From an uncultured Steroidobacter sp. (lineage in GTDB: Bacteria; Pseudomonadota; Gammaproteobacteria; Steroidobacterales; Steroidobacteraceae): a stretch of 64,000 nucleotides of DNA. The notes below the pieces were generated by a model. That model worked only from the letters and a program-made list of their open reading frames with translations, made no database searches and was not told the origin of the DNA. Positions 20,415-30,278 of the stretch are shown in pieces (position 1 is the stretch's first letter; every line of letters begins with the position of its first letter). The DNA lies in contig CALMII010000020.1 of assembly GCA_937864115.1 (NCBI GenBank), positions 186,001 to 250,000 of the forward strand, read 5' to 3'. The translations under genes were made by a program, and so were the position numbers.

Positions 20415-23405
20415 CTACTTCGCTTTCGCCAGCAGCAGTTCGCAATCGCCGAGCGCTTCGCTGAGCGCGATCGGGTTCACGTCGGCGAGGCGCACGGCGT
20501 TCTTGTGTTCGGGATACATCTGCGGGGTGTAGAGACCGGGAACGAAGAAGACCCGCTTGATCGTCTGTTCGCCGGCGCCTTCCCAGTAGCCCACCGAAAA
20601 GCCTTCCTCGTAGTCGATTACGGCCGTGAGGTTCGCGCCGTAGAACTGCTTCGAGTGTTCGCCGACCCAGCCTGCATCCGCGGGCACGCCGCGCTGCCAG
20701 CCGAGCTTTTCGAGACCGAAGACGAGCGTCTGTGCCGGCAGCTTGCCGCGCGCTTCGAAGTGCGTGATCTCCTTGCGCTCCATCTGTTCCGCCGTGAGCC
20801 GGTAAGCCGGCCGGCCGAGCTGTGCGAACGGCGGCACGATCTCGTAGTCGCCGATGATCTGGCCCCACCGTTCGAGCATGCCCTGCTGACCGGTGAGATG
20901 CAGTGGATGCAGCACGCCCACGCTGGCGTCGGGCGGCAGTGCGAACGGCTCGTCCGAGGCATCGGCGAGCGTCTGATCTTCGGTGACGCGGAACGTCGCA
21001 GTGATCGAATCGGAAGGCCCGTACGTCGCCCACACCAGCAGCCGGGCGAGATGCACCATCAGCGGATGGCGGACGATGAGTTGATCGAACTCGTTGCCGC
21101 TCCAGCGCCGTCCCGTGACCATGGCCTGCTCCAGTCGCACCGCCTGGATCCTGGCGACGTCCGCGATCTGTTTCTTGAGCGGTTTCCATTCGGCCACCGC
21201 CGACGTCGCTTTCGCGGCGTCGTCTTTCGCGCTAGGTTTCGGCAGGTCCGTCCTGGTGACGCCGTCGGGGTACCTGATCATGGCCTTGAGTTCCGGTCCG
21301 AGCACGAACCGGAACTGCCGCGGTCCGAAATCGAACTGACGCTCGCCGCGCGCATCGAGTCCGCAGTCCGGCACGATCCGGTCTTCCAGCTGGGCGCGCG
21401 TCATGTTGCGGCCGGCAGCGATCGCGTCCATGCATTGCACGGCACGCTCCTTGAGTCCCTTGAATTTCACTTTCTGTGCGATGCCGTTGATCTGCATCAG
21501 CGCCGTGTCGGTGCCGATGTTGCGCAGCACTTCCAGGCCGAGCACCGCGCGCGGGTGCTGCGATTCGCCGGGCCACTCGCGCACCAGCGGCGCGAGCCTG
21601 AGCGCCGTGCGGTCGCCGCCGAGGAATCCTGCGGCGATGAAGGCCCACTTGTCCTTCGAGGGCGCGCCGTCGGCGAGCCAGCTTTCGCACAGCTTCCAGC
21701 CGAACGCATCGAGCCGCTCGGGCGAGCCGTGTTCACGCAATGGGCGCAGCAGCGGATGCGGCTGGTCGACGGTGCTCGCCTGCAGCGCACTCAGCAGTTC
21801 GGCGACGTGATCCGGTCCGAGCGCATGTTCGCCCAGCGTGATCGCGGGCAAGTCGCTGGTCCAGGGTGCGGGTTTCGATTTCTTGACCGGCGCCTGTGCG
21901 AGTGCTTCGGTCCACCAGGCTGGAGTGGCCTCACGCGACAGAACCGGTAAATGTTCCTCGATGATGTCGAGTACGTTGACACGCATGTACTCCGCGACGT
22001 CTGGTGCGACAGCACCGAGATGAGTCGTGATGCGATCCGTCTGTCCGCGTCGTTTCATGCTGTTCAGGAACTCGGTGGCGGCGTCGGCGAGCTTGCCCTT
22101 GCCGGCAGCGACTGGCATGAGTCCGACGATGGCTTCGTCCAGGTGATTATCGAGCCATGCGCGTGCCGTCTTAGGCGCCTTGGAATTCAACGCGAGATCG
22201 AGTGCATGGGGTGCGGCTTCCGGCGTATGGATACGCGCGAACGACTCCATCAGCTCCTCTGCCTGATCCTTGTTGCTGCGCGCGGCGATGGTGTTCGCGA
22301 CGATGTCGAGCGCAACGACGTCCGTGATCGCGAGAAAGGTCTGGAGGTCGGCGGGCGTATTGATTGGCAGCCTCAGGCGCCGGAACTGATGCGCGACCTG
22401 ATCGGCAGAGCCGACTCCCCAGACGAATTCCTGCGGACGCTGGCGTTCCGTGTGATCCCCCGTGGGACCGACGTAGAGATCGTCCGGCCACTGCTCCACG
22501 ACTGCGTGAACTTCTTCGTGCAGCCCCAGCATTGCGCCGAAATAAAAGGCCGGCGCTGGCAGTACGTGGAGATTTGCGGTGGGCCAGGCGCCCACAGCTT
22601 TCCAGGCGGCTTTCGTGGCGTTGCGCCATTGGCCGATGGCCGTGTCGTCCAGATAGGGCAGCACGAATCTGCGGAAGCCGGCGCGTAGCACGGGAACGTT
22701 GCTGCGCCATGTCTGCGGGCTGGCGCCGGTGCTGGGGTCCAGCAGCAGCTCGCACAGTTCGCTCGAGGATACGAGAGCGGCGAGACACTGCACCGCATGC
22801 GCGGTGACGTAGCGGCCATCGAGATTTAAAGGTTCGGGCAGCGTTCCTCGATAGGCTCGTGTCTCCAGCATGTCGGCGAGCGCCTGGGACTGCGTACCGT
22901 GGGGTCGTTCGATCGTCATGGCCGTGAGCCAGAGCTCGGCTTCCTCGGGCGCCAGCGCACGGTCGGGGATGGCGCGCGAGTAATCCCAGTCCCAGCCGTA
23001 TCGCTGCACGCGCACTTTGGTCCGCAGACGTGTCAGGCAGTCCTGCAGGTCGAAGGCCCGTGCCGGAGCCTGCGGTGCCGGTGCGGCGCGCCGTGACGGT
23101 ACGTAGCTGAATGCCCAGAGATCCAGGTCGATGTTCTGGCGGACGGCATGTCCGGTGCTGGAAGCGGATGGCGTGACGGGCACGCAACTGTCGCCGTTCT
23201 TCTCGACATAGCCCTTCTTCAGCTTTTCGGCGACGAGTTTGTCATGCGACTTCTGCGCCTCGGCCTCGGACGCGAACTCGGCCGTCAGTGCCTGACCCGC
23301 CGTGCCGATCCGTCCATAGCTCACTGTGTGAGTGCAGCCACCAAGTGTGATGGTCCAGAACTTGTTGGAGGTGCCTTCCGAGAACTCGAACGTACGTGTC
23401 GTCAT
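20415..23405 (-). CDS. WGR and DUF4132 domain protein (YehI/MolR-like), first gene of the operon
   Basis: 996 aa from ATG 23405 (MTTRTFEF), preceded by AAGGGAG at good distance; an in-frame start at 23456 is less likely. Residues 1-75 form a WGR domain (Trp17, YGRIGTAGQ at 30-38), a nucleic-acid-binding fold also found in PARPs. A long helical middle follows, then the DUF4132 C-terminal region. E. coli yehI was once called molR, a molybdate metabolism regulator, but that role is weakly supported. It leads a minus-strand operon of six genes with overlaps or gaps under 20 bases. A perfect 10-bp dyad lies 85 bases upstream. Confidence 0.85.
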   Translation of the reverse strand: MTTRTFEFSEGTSNKFWTITLGGCTHTVSYGRIGTAGQALTAEFASEAEAQKSHDKLVAEKLKKGYVEKNGDSCVPVTPSASSTGHAVRQNIDLDLWAFSYVPSRRAAPAPQAPARAFDLQDCLTRLRTKVRVQRYGWDWDYSRAIPDRALAPEEAELWLTAMTIERPHGTQSQALADMLETRAYRGTLPEPLNLDGRYVTAHAVQCLAALVSSSELCELLLDPSTGASPQTWRSNVPVLRAGFRRFVLPYLDDTAIGQWRNATKAAWKAVGAWPTANLHVLPAPAFYFGAMLGLHEEVHAVVEQWPDDLYVGPTGDHTERQRPQEFVWGVGSADQVAHQFRRLRLPINTPADLQTFLAITDVVALDIVANTIAARSNKDQAEELMESFARIHTPEAAPHALDLALNSKAPKTARAWLDNHLDEAIVGLMPVAAGKGKLADAATEFLNSMKRRGQTDRITTHLGAVAPDVAEYMRVNVLDIIEEHLPVLSREATPAWWTEALAQAPVKKSKPAPWTSDLPAITLGEHALGPDHVAELLSALQASTVDQPHPLLRPLREHGSPERLDAFGWKLCESWLADGAPSKDKWAFIAAGFLGGDRTALRLAPLVREWPGESQHPRAVLGLEVLRNIGTDTALMQINGIAQKVKFKGLKERAVQCMDAIAAGRNMTRAQLEDRIVPDCGLDARGERQFDFGPRQFRFVLGPELKAMIRYPDGVTRTDLPKPSAKDDAAKATSAVAEWKPLKKQIADVARIQAVRLEQAMVTGRRWSGNEFDQLIVRHPLMVHLARLLVWATYGPSDSITATFRVTEDQTLADASDEPFALPPDASVGVLHPLHLTGQQGMLERWGQIIGDYEIVPPFAQLGRPAYRLTAEQMERKEITHFEARGKLPAQTLVFGLEKLGWQRGVPADAGWVGEHSKQFYGANLTAVIDYEEGFSVGYWEGAGEQTIKRVFFVPGLYTPQMYPEHKNAVRLADVNPIALSEALGDCELLLAKAK

Positions 23406-23489
23406 CCCGAGATCAACTCCCTTGATGGTTGGCGGCAGTCGTGCAATCGCTGTCATTGAACCGTGCGGACCGAAAGCGTCGCCGTGATG

Positions 23490-23516
23490 CTCATCGCAAC
23501 CTGGATTTGCGATGAG
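23490..23516. promoter_or_regulatory. Perfect inverted repeat upstream of the WGR-MoxR-VWA operon
   Basis: CTCATCGCAA, 7 bases, then TTGCGATGAG: two perfect 10-base arms. It is located 85-111 bases upstream of the operon start codon and about 180 bases before pncC on the other strand. The arm length and spacer fit a dimeric repressor or activator site. There is no T-run, so a terminator is less likely. Confidence 0.5.
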
Positions 23517-23694
23517 ACGTTGTCATCCGCATCTCCGCGCGGTCCGTTGACGCCACTATGCCACCGGCTCCGAGGGCGAGGAAGAACACGTCTGTCGACA
23601 CACATGTCCGCGTGAGTGCCGATCGGCATTCGTACCGGCCGCGTCCGCATATGCACAGCTTGACGCAAGCGCAGATCGGAATTATTGCTCCTGC

Positions 23695-24195
23695 ATGATC
23701 GACGACGCCGAACTGCAGCGCCTGGCTATCCTGGTAGGGGCGCAGCTCATCGATACGGAACGCCGGCTCGTCACGGCCGAGTCCTGCAGCGGCGGCTGGA
23801 TCGGCAAGGTGCTCACCGACGTGCCCGGCAGTTCCGCTTTTTATCTCGGCGGCGTGGTGTCCTACAGCAATACGCTCAAGCAGAGCCTGCTGGGTGTCTT
23901 GCCGTCGACCTTGATGCAACATGGAGCCGTCAGTGAGGCGACCGCTCATGAGATGGCGATCGGTGCTCTGGAAACGTTGGGCGGAAGCATCGCGGTGGCG
24001 GTCACGGGGATCGCGGGCCCCGACGGCGCGCAGCCGAGCAAGCCCGTCGGTACCGTCTGGTTCGGCTGGGCCTGGCGGCAGGGCGATGAAATCGAAAGTC
24101 GCGTGGCGCGCGAAACGTTCGGCGGCGACCGCGAAGCGGTGCGTCGGCAGACGGTCGCAAGAGCGCTGGAAGAGATCCTGAAGCTCGATGTCTGA
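23695..24195 (+). CDS. pncC: Nicotinamide-nucleotide amidase PncC (CinA C-terminal type)
   Basis: 166 aa. PncC deamidates NMN to NaMN and so recycles NAD breakdown products. Only the amidase domain is present, as in E. coli PncC (165 aa). The conserved motifs are TAESCSGG near 28-35, SAFYLGGVVSYSN, and VTGIAGPDGAQPSKPVGTVW. It is the usual upstream neighbour of recA in gammaproteobacteria. A weak TTGACG-N17-TATTGC promoter-like pair (23660-23688) would give an almost leaderless mRNA. Confidence 0.95.
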   Translation: MIDDAELQRLAILVGAQLIDTERRLVTAESCSGGWIGKVLTDVPGSSAFYLGGVVSYSNTLKQSLLGVLPSTLMQHGAVSEATAHEMAIGALETLGGSIAVAVTGIAGPDGAQPSKPVGTVWFGWAWRQGDEIESRVARETFGGDREAVRRQTVARALEEILKLDV

Positions 24196-24715
24196 GGCGC
24201 AGCACCGGCTGTTCTTCGCGCTGTGGCCTTCTGACGATCTGCGTGCGCAGATCGAACGCAATACCCGCGCCGTCGTCGCGCAGGCAGGCGGCAGGCCGAT
24301 TCCGGCCGGCAATTTTCACATCACGCTCGTATTCATCGGCGAAGTCGCGGACGCGCAGGTCGAAGCGGCACGTATTGCTGCAGATGCGGTCACGGCTTCG
24401 CCCTTCAATCTGTCGCTGGGAATGATCGAGTCCTGGACCGGTGCCGATGTGCTCGTGTACAGCGGCGAGTGTCCGCCGCCGGCGCTCGGGGCGCTGGTCG
24501 ATCGCTTGCGTATCAGCTTGTTGCAGCATCAATTCAAACTGCAGCGTCAGACGTTCAAGCCGCACGTCACGCTGGTGCGTAGGCTGCCGAGAAAATTGCC
24601 GAAGCAGCCGGCGCCGGTCCTGCCATGGTCCGTCAGCGATTTCGTTCTGGTGGAATCGAAGACCTCATCCGGGAACTCCGAGTACACGGTCATCGGCCGC
24701 TGGCCGCTTGCCTGA
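24188..24715 (+). CDS. thpR: RNA 2',3'-cyclic phosphodiesterase (2H family)
   Basis: 175 aa. Two HxT(L) catalytic motifs define the 2H phosphoesterase superfamily: H44-I-T46-L in [13 protein letters not shown] and H126-V-T128-L in KPHVTLVRR. The family opens 2',3'-cyclic phosphates at RNA ends and was first known as a 2'-5' RNA ligase. It overlaps pncC by 8 bases, so the two are probably translated together. Length is normal. Confidence 0.93.
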   Translation: MSEAQHRLFFALWPSDDLRAQIERNTRAVVAQAGGRPIPAGNFHITLVFIGEVADAQVEAARIAADAVTASPFNLSLGMIESWTGADVLVYSGECPPPALGALVDRLRISLLQHQFKLQRQTFKPHVTLVRRLPRKLPKQPAPVLPWSVSDFVLVESKTSSGNSEYTVIGRWPLA

Positions 24716-24736
24716 CGCAACTGGATGCATTACTGT
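24708..24736 (+). promoter_or_regulatory. Likely recA promoter
   Basis: TTGCCT (24708-24713), a 17-base spacer and TACTGT (24731-24736) fit a sigma-70 promoter of moderate quality. The -10 overlaps the SOS box, as in E. coli recA. Confidence 0.5.
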
Positions 24737-24748
24737 ACAAATACACAG
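24733..24748. promoter_or_regulatory. LexA (SOS) box upstream of recA
   Basis: CTGTACAAATACACAG fits the gammaproteobacterial LexA consensus CTGT-N8-ACAG exactly, within TACTGT..ACAGTT. It is 90 bases upstream of the recA start, overlapping the -10 region, and therefore should repress recA until DNA damage. LexA itself is not encoded in this window. Confidence 0.85.
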
Positions 24749-24837
24749 TTTTGCGGTGTTGGCCCGGCAGTTCGACGTGGAAGAATGTTCCGGCCGCTCA
24801 AATCCAACACATCAGTCGAATCATCGGGACCAAACAG

Positions 24838-25849
<1,012 letters not shown>

Positions 25850-25866
<17 letters not shown>

Positions 25867-26413
25867 GTTCGGTGCCGACAGATACCGGAGCGAGTCCGGC
25901 CCGGCCGACGAGCCGGACGAGAAGTCGCTCCAGAAACTGGCGGAGATCACGGCGGTCCGGTTGCTGGCCCGTCGTGAACACGGAGTAGAAGAGCTGCGAC
26001 GCAAGCTGCAGGGCAAGGGATATCCCGACGGCGTCATCGATTTCGTCATCACGAAACTCGCGACCAGGAGACTGGTCAGCGACGAGCGGTTTACCAGCAG
26101 CTTCGTGCACCATCACGCCCAGCGTGGCCAGGGGCCGGTCCGTATCCGAGCTGAGCTTCGCCAGCAGGGAATCGCCGGTGAAGCGATTGAATCTGCATTG
26201 GAAAATACGGAGGCCGACTGGGCTGCCCAGGCTCGGGCCGTCCGGCGCCGCAAATTCGGCGACGATCTTCCCCGTAGCCCCCTGGAACGTGCAAAGCAGG
26301 CGCGCTTCCTTCAATATCGCGGCTTTAGCTCAGACCAGATCCGGGCCGCCCTGAAGTCAGATGTCTCCCTAGCGGACATGGACGCCGGGCTGGATCCGGA
26401 CCCGGATCCTTAA
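25850..26413 (+). CDS. recX: Regulatory protein RecX
   Basis: 187 aa. RecX binds RecA filaments and limits their activity. Helical repeats show the family patterns LAxREHxxxELxxKLxxKG and ISDxRFxxSFVxxRxxxGxGPxRIxxEL-type residues (here [25 protein letters not shown]). Its start lies inside the recA 3' end, indicating translational coupling. A Gly/Asp/Pro tail ([10 protein letters not shown]) is an oddity of this copy. Confidence 0.94.
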
Positions 26414-26433
26414 CCGGCCCAAGCTGTTTCCGT

Positions 26434-29076
26434 ATGACGACCCCGAAGCGCCTCTCCAGCGCCGCGTTGCGTGCGCTGTTCCTGCAATTCTTCCGCGAAA
26501 ACGGCCATCAGGTCGTGGCTTCCAGTTCGCTGGTGCCGGGCAACGACCCGACCCTGCTGTTCACCAATGCCGGCATGGTCCAGTTCAAGGATGTGTTCCT
26601 GGGCAAGGACAAGCGCAGCTACAGCCGCGCCGCCAGCTCGCAGCGTTGCGTCCGCGCCGGCGGCAAGCACAACGATCTGGAAAACGTCGGTTATACGGCC
26701 CGCCATCACACCTTCTTCGAGATGCTGGGCAATTTCAGCTTCGGTGATTATTTCAAGAAAGACGCGATCCGCTTCGCCTGGGAATTCGTCACCGGCAAGA
26801 ACTGGCTTGGCATCGATCCGCAGCGGTTGATGGTGACGGTCTATCACACGGACGACGAAGCCTTCGACATCTGGCACAAAGAGGCGGGCGTGCCCATCGA
26901 TCGCATCGTGCGCATCGGCGACAAGCCGGGCGGCGGTTCGGACAATTTCTGGCAGATGGGTGAAACTGGCCCCTGCGGCCCCTGCACCGAAATTTTCTAC
27001 GATCACGGCGCGCACATTCCCGGCGGCCCTCCCGGCTCGCCCGATGCCGATGGCGATCGCTGGATAGAAATCTGGAATCTCGTGTTCATGCAGTTCGATC
27101 GTTCGCCGGACGGCGTACTCGAACCGTTGCCGAAGCCGTCAGTCGATACGGGCATGGGTCTCGAACGCACCGCTGCCGTCATGCAGGGCGTGCATTCGAA
27201 TTACGAGATCGATCTTTTCGTCAATCTCATCAAGGCGGCAGCGAAAGCGACGAACAGCGCCGATCTCTCGTCGAACTCGCTGCGCGTCATTGCCGATCAC
27301 ATCCGCGCCTGCTCGTTCCTGATCGCCGATGGCGTGCTGCCGTCGAACGAAGGTCGTGGCTATGTGCTGCGCCGGATCATCCGTCGCGCCATCCGTCACG
27401 GCTACAAGCTGGGCCAGACACAGCCGTTCTTCTACACGCTGGTCGCAGCGCTCGAAGCCGAAATGGGCGAGGCCTTCCCCGAACTGACGGCGCAGCGCAG
27501 CCACGTCGAGCGTGTCCTGAAGCAGGAGGAAGAGCGATTCGCCGAAACGCTGACGCAAGGCATGTCCTTGCTCGAAGAAGCGATCGCTGGTCTCAGGAGC
27601 AAACAGATTCCCGGCGAAACCGTTTTTCGCCTCTATGACACCTTTGGTTTCCCCGTCGACCTGACTGCCGACATTGCGCGCGAGCGCGGCCTCACGATCG
27701 ACGAGCCCGGTTTCGAAGCGGCGATGGAAGCGCAGCGCGAACGCGCCCGTGCGGCCAGCAAGTTCGGCGTCGACCTGCGCAGCAGCGTCGCGATCGAAGG
27801 CAAGACCAGCTTCAGTGGATACGAGTCCCTGGACGATCGCGGCAGGATCGTCGCCTTGCTGCGTGGCGCGCAGCAGGTGCAGGTGCTGCGCGCCGGCGAA
27901 GAAGGTCAGATCGTTCTCGATCGCACGCCCTTCTATGCGGAGAGCGGCGGACAGGTGGGTGACCAGGGGGCGCTCGTCGCTCCGGGCGTCCAGTTCGCAG
28001 TGGCAGACACCCAGAAGATCGGTGGGGCGTTCGCGCACATCGGCACCCTGGTCGCGGGCGAATTGAAGGTTGGCGATACGGTCGAGGCGAAAGTCGACGC
28101 GGCGCGTCGGCGCGCGACCATGCTCAATCACACCGCGACGCATCTGCTGCACGCGGCGCTGCGCAAGGTGCTCGGGACGCACGTCACGCAGAAGGGTTCG
28201 CTGGTCGCGCCGGACCGACTGCGCTTCGATTTCTCCCACTACGCCGCAGTCACGCCGGTCGAGCTGCGTGAAATCGAGCGACTGGTGAATGACGAGATCC
28301 GTGCCAATGCGGCGGCCGAAACGAAACTGATGCCGTATGAAGCCGCAGTTGCTTCAGGTGCGATGGCATTGTTCGGCGAGAAATACGATGACGAGGTGCG
28401 GGTGCTGCGCATCGGCGAGTTTTCCACTGAACTCTGCGGCGGTACGCACGTAAGTCGCGCCGGCGACATCGGCCTGTTCAAGATCACCAGCGAAAGTGGT
28501 GTCGCTGCCGGTATCCGTCGCATCGAAGCGGTGACGGGGCATGGCGCGCTCGACTGGGTGGCGCAGACCGATCAGGTGTTGCGCGATCTTGCGGCGCTCG
28601 TGAAGGGCGGCCGCGAAGACGTCGAGGAAAAAGTCCGCCAGCTCATCGATCGCAGCCGCAGGCTCGAGAAGGAAATCACGGGACTCAAGCAGAAGCTCAC
28701 CAGCGGCCAGAGCAGGGATCTGTCATCGACGGCGATGGACATCGGCGGCATCAAGGTCGTCGCGACGCGCGTCGATGGTGCGGATGCGGCGACGCTGCGC
28801 AATGCGCTGGATCAGCTGAAGGACAAGCTCAAATCCGCGGCCATCGTGCTGGCGTCCGTTCAGGAAGGCGACAAGGTCGTCGTCATCGCCGGTGTCACCA
28901 GCGATCAGACCTCGCGCATCAAGGCCGGTGAACTTGTCAACGTGGTGGCGCAGAAGATCGGCGGGCGTGGCGGCGGCAGGCCCGACATGGCCCAGGCCGG
29001 CGGCAACGATCCGTCGAAACTCGACGAAGCATTGGCCGCAGTTGTCCCCTGGATTGAAACGAATCTGCGCGGCTGA
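26434..29076 (+). CDS. alaS: Alanyl-tRNA synthetase
   Basis: 880 aa, standard for bacterial AlaRS. It has a class-II aminoacylation core (about 1-260) with [18 protein letters not shown], a tRNA-recognition helical domain, an editing domain with zinc-type residues HxxxH in NHTATHLLH and Cys-His in CGGTHV, and a C-terminal C-Ala/DHHA1 domain with [15 protein letters not shown]. It follows recX by 20 bases and may be read through from recA. Confidence 0.98.
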   Translation: MTTPKRLSSAALRALFLQFFRENGHQVVASSSLVPGNDPTLLFTNAGMVQFKDVFLGKDKRSYSRAASSQRCVRAGGKHNDLENVGYTARHHTFFEMLGNFSFGDYFKKDAIRFAWEFVTGKNWLGIDPQRLMVTVYHTDDEAFDIWHKEAGVPIDRIVRIGDKPGGGSDNFWQMGETGPCGPCTEIFYDHGAHIPGGPPGSPDADGDRWIEIWNLVFMQFDRSPDGVLEPLPKPSVDTGMGLERTAAVMQGVHSNYEIDLFVNLIKAAAKATNSADLSSNSLRVIADHIRACSFLIADGVLPSNEGRGYVLRRIIRRAIRHGYKLGQTQPFFYTLVAALEAEMGEAFPELTAQRSHVERVLKQEEERFAETLTQGMSLLEEAIAGLRSKQIPGETVFRLYDTFGFPVDLTADIARERGLTIDEPGFEAAMEAQRERARAASKFGVDLRSSVAIEGKTSFSGYESLDDRGRIVALLRGAQQVQVLRAGEEGQIVLDRTPFYAESGGQVGDQGALVAPGVQFAVADTQKIGGAFAHIGTLVAGELKVGDTVEAKVDAARRRATMLNHTATHLLHAALRKVLGTHVTQKGSLVAPDRLRFDFSHYAAVTPVELREIERLVNDEIRANAAAETKLMPYEAAVASGAMALFGEKYDDEVRVLRIGEFSTELCGGTHVSRAGDIGLFKITSESGVAAGIRRIEAVTGHGALDWVAQTDQVLRDLAALVKGGREDVEEKVRQLIDRSRRLEKEITGLKQKLTSGQSRDLSSTAMDIGGIKVVATRVDGADAATLRNALDQLKDKLKSAAIVLASVQEGDKVVVIAGVTSDQTSRIKAGELVNVVAQKIGGRGGGRPDMAQAGGNDPSKLDEALAAVVPWIETNLRG

Positions 29077-29401
29077 GTCTGTTGCGGCGCATATTTCGTG
29101 CGATTACGTAGTAATTCGGAACTCACGCCGGATTATGTCGGTATACATGTTGGCGTGTGCCTGCGAGAGTGCCAACGTACGCACAGCACGCGGGGGAGCG
29201 AGAAATAAAAAGTTTGTAAGAATGTGTTTTTGCTGTGAGGGAATTTTCGATATTCAGGGAAATCCCGATCCCCATTCGAAAAACCGTGGCCTACTCTGAC
29301 TTCACGGTGAAAGGTAGCCAGCGTGCTTTTGAACGACAGCGAATTTCGTTGTCGGGGCAAGCAGACTTCGATCACTCGGCTTTGAAAGCAAGGAGCTAAT
29401 C
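29077..29401 (+). other. alaS-csrA intergenic region (csrA leader)
   Basis: 325 bases without a gene. The first half is unusually A/T-rich for this genome (AAATAAAAAGTTTG, GTTTTTGCTG). A small hairpin lies at 29334-29354 (CGACAGCG-AATTT-CGTTGTCG, one mismatch). Two ANGGA motifs are seen: AGGGA near 29260 and AAGGA in the csrA ribosome site, which is the CsrA recognition type and suggests autoregulation. No lysC or sRNA gene was recognised. Confidence 0.5.
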
Positions 29402-29617
29402 ATGTTGATCCTGACACGGCGCGTCGGTGAGACCGTGATGATCGGTAACGATGTCACAGTGACCGTTCTTGGCGTCAAGGGCAATCAAGTCCGCGTAGGC
29501 GTGAACGCGCCGAAGGAAGTTGCCGTACATCGCGAAGAAATCTACGAGCGCATCAAGCGCGAAGAACAGGCTGCAGGCACCGGTGCCAAGCATCCTGCAT
29601 CGAACGTAGGTTCCTGA
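29402..29617 (+). CDS. csrA: Carbon storage regulator CsrA/RsmA
   Basis: 71 aa. CsrA is a homodimeric RNA-binding protein that blocks or stabilises mRNAs at GGA hairpins. The family sequence starts [15 protein letters not shown] and has the conserved [13 protein letters not shown], with Arg44-type RNA-contact region [10 protein letters not shown]. The tail after residue 58 is longer than in E. coli (61 aa). The ribosome site AAGGAG lies 6 bases before the ATG and itself carries a GGA. Confidence 0.97.
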   Translation: MLILTRRVGETVMIGNDVTVTVLGVKGNQVRVGVNAPKEVAVHREEIYERIKREEQAAGTGAKHPASNVGS

Positions 29618-29633
29618 CCGATTTCAGAACCTC

Positions 29634-29661
29634 CCGCGGAGCGATGCTGATCGCTCCGCGG
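29634..29661 (+). terminator. Stem-loop after csrA
   Basis: A perfect 12-base stem CCGCGGAGCGAT / ATCGCTCCGCGG around a GCTG loop, 17 bases after the csrA stop. It is very stable but has no T-run, so it may be a weak or Rho-assisted terminator, or a 3' stability element. Confidence 0.55.
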
Positions 29662-29779
29662 TCCCAGGTCCCGCCGCTCCTCCAGTTCTCTTTCCTTCCA
29701 GTATTTACGTACCCCCGTTCGGCCAGTATTCTTGCCGGCCTTCGCGGGCAGGCGCTTGCGAAGCAAATTGTCTTGCAGC

Positions 29780-29870
29780 GGAGAGATGGCCGAGTGGTCG
29801 AAGGCGCGCCCCTGCTAAGGGCGTATGGGTCAAAAGCCCATCGAGGGTTCGAATCCCTCTCTCTCCGCCA
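29780..29870 (+). tRNA. tRNA-Ser (GCT anticodon)
   Basis: A 91-base class-II tRNA with a long variable arm and encoded CCA. Acceptor stem GGAGAGA pairs with TCTCTCC. The anticodon GCT is at 29814-29816 in loop CTGCTAA, reading AGC/AGU codons. T arm GAGGGTTCGAATCCCTC. This tRNA downstream of csrA is a gammaproteobacterial arrangement. Confidence 0.96.
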
Positions 29871-30050
29871 GATTCCTCATCGCGACTCCCATCTGGCCGA
29901 AACCGGTTCATGTTGGTAGGATGCGCGCCCCCGCGGCGGGTACGACTGGCGAGCGGCTCATAACCCTCGGTCTTTCAATCGGTTGGCCGCGGATGGAACG
30001 GTGAGCGGCGCCGGTTCTGCAGAGGGACATGCCGTGACAAGGTTTTGCGT

Positions 30051-30127
30051 GCGCCCGTAGCTCAGTTGGATAGAGCGTCTGGCTACGAACCAGAAGGTCG
30101 GGAGTTCGAATCTCTCCGGGCGCGCCA
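30051..30127 (+). tRNA. tRNA-Arg (ACG anticodon)
   Basis: 77 bases with encoded CCA. Acceptor GCGCCCG pairs with CGGGCGC. The anticodon ACG is at 30085-30087 in loop CTACGAA between TCTGG and CCAGA; A34 is normally changed to inosine by TadA to read CGU/CGC/CGA. T arm CGGGAGTTCGAATCTCTCCG. Confidence 0.96.
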
Positions 30128-30133
30128 TGCATG

Positions 30134-30162
30134 AAGGCCACACCCCACGGTGTGGCCTTTTT
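30134..30162 (+). terminator. Rho-independent terminator after tRNA-Arg
   Basis: Perfect 9-base stem GGCCACACC / GGTGTGGCC with a CCAC loop, followed by TTTTTC. It starts 9 bases after the tRNA CCA end. Confidence 0.92.
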
Positions 30163-30278
30163 CATTTGCAGCGTCCCCACTCCCGCGCGACGCGCCGCTG
30201 ATTGACGACTCTTCCGGCGCGGCTTCAGCATTGCCGCAGCTTTCGAATGTCGATTCGAATCTGTGCGGAGCGATGATC

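Noticed and set aside
29780..30127. tRNA genes as an integration site for an island
   Set aside because: No integrase and no repeat of the tRNA 3' end was seen nearby; both tRNAs are intact in a conserved housekeeping order.
30150..30278. Longer start of the PlpD-like gene
   Set aside because: It would begin inside the tRNA-Arg terminator and put 43 residues before a clear signal peptide; GGAG supports 30279.
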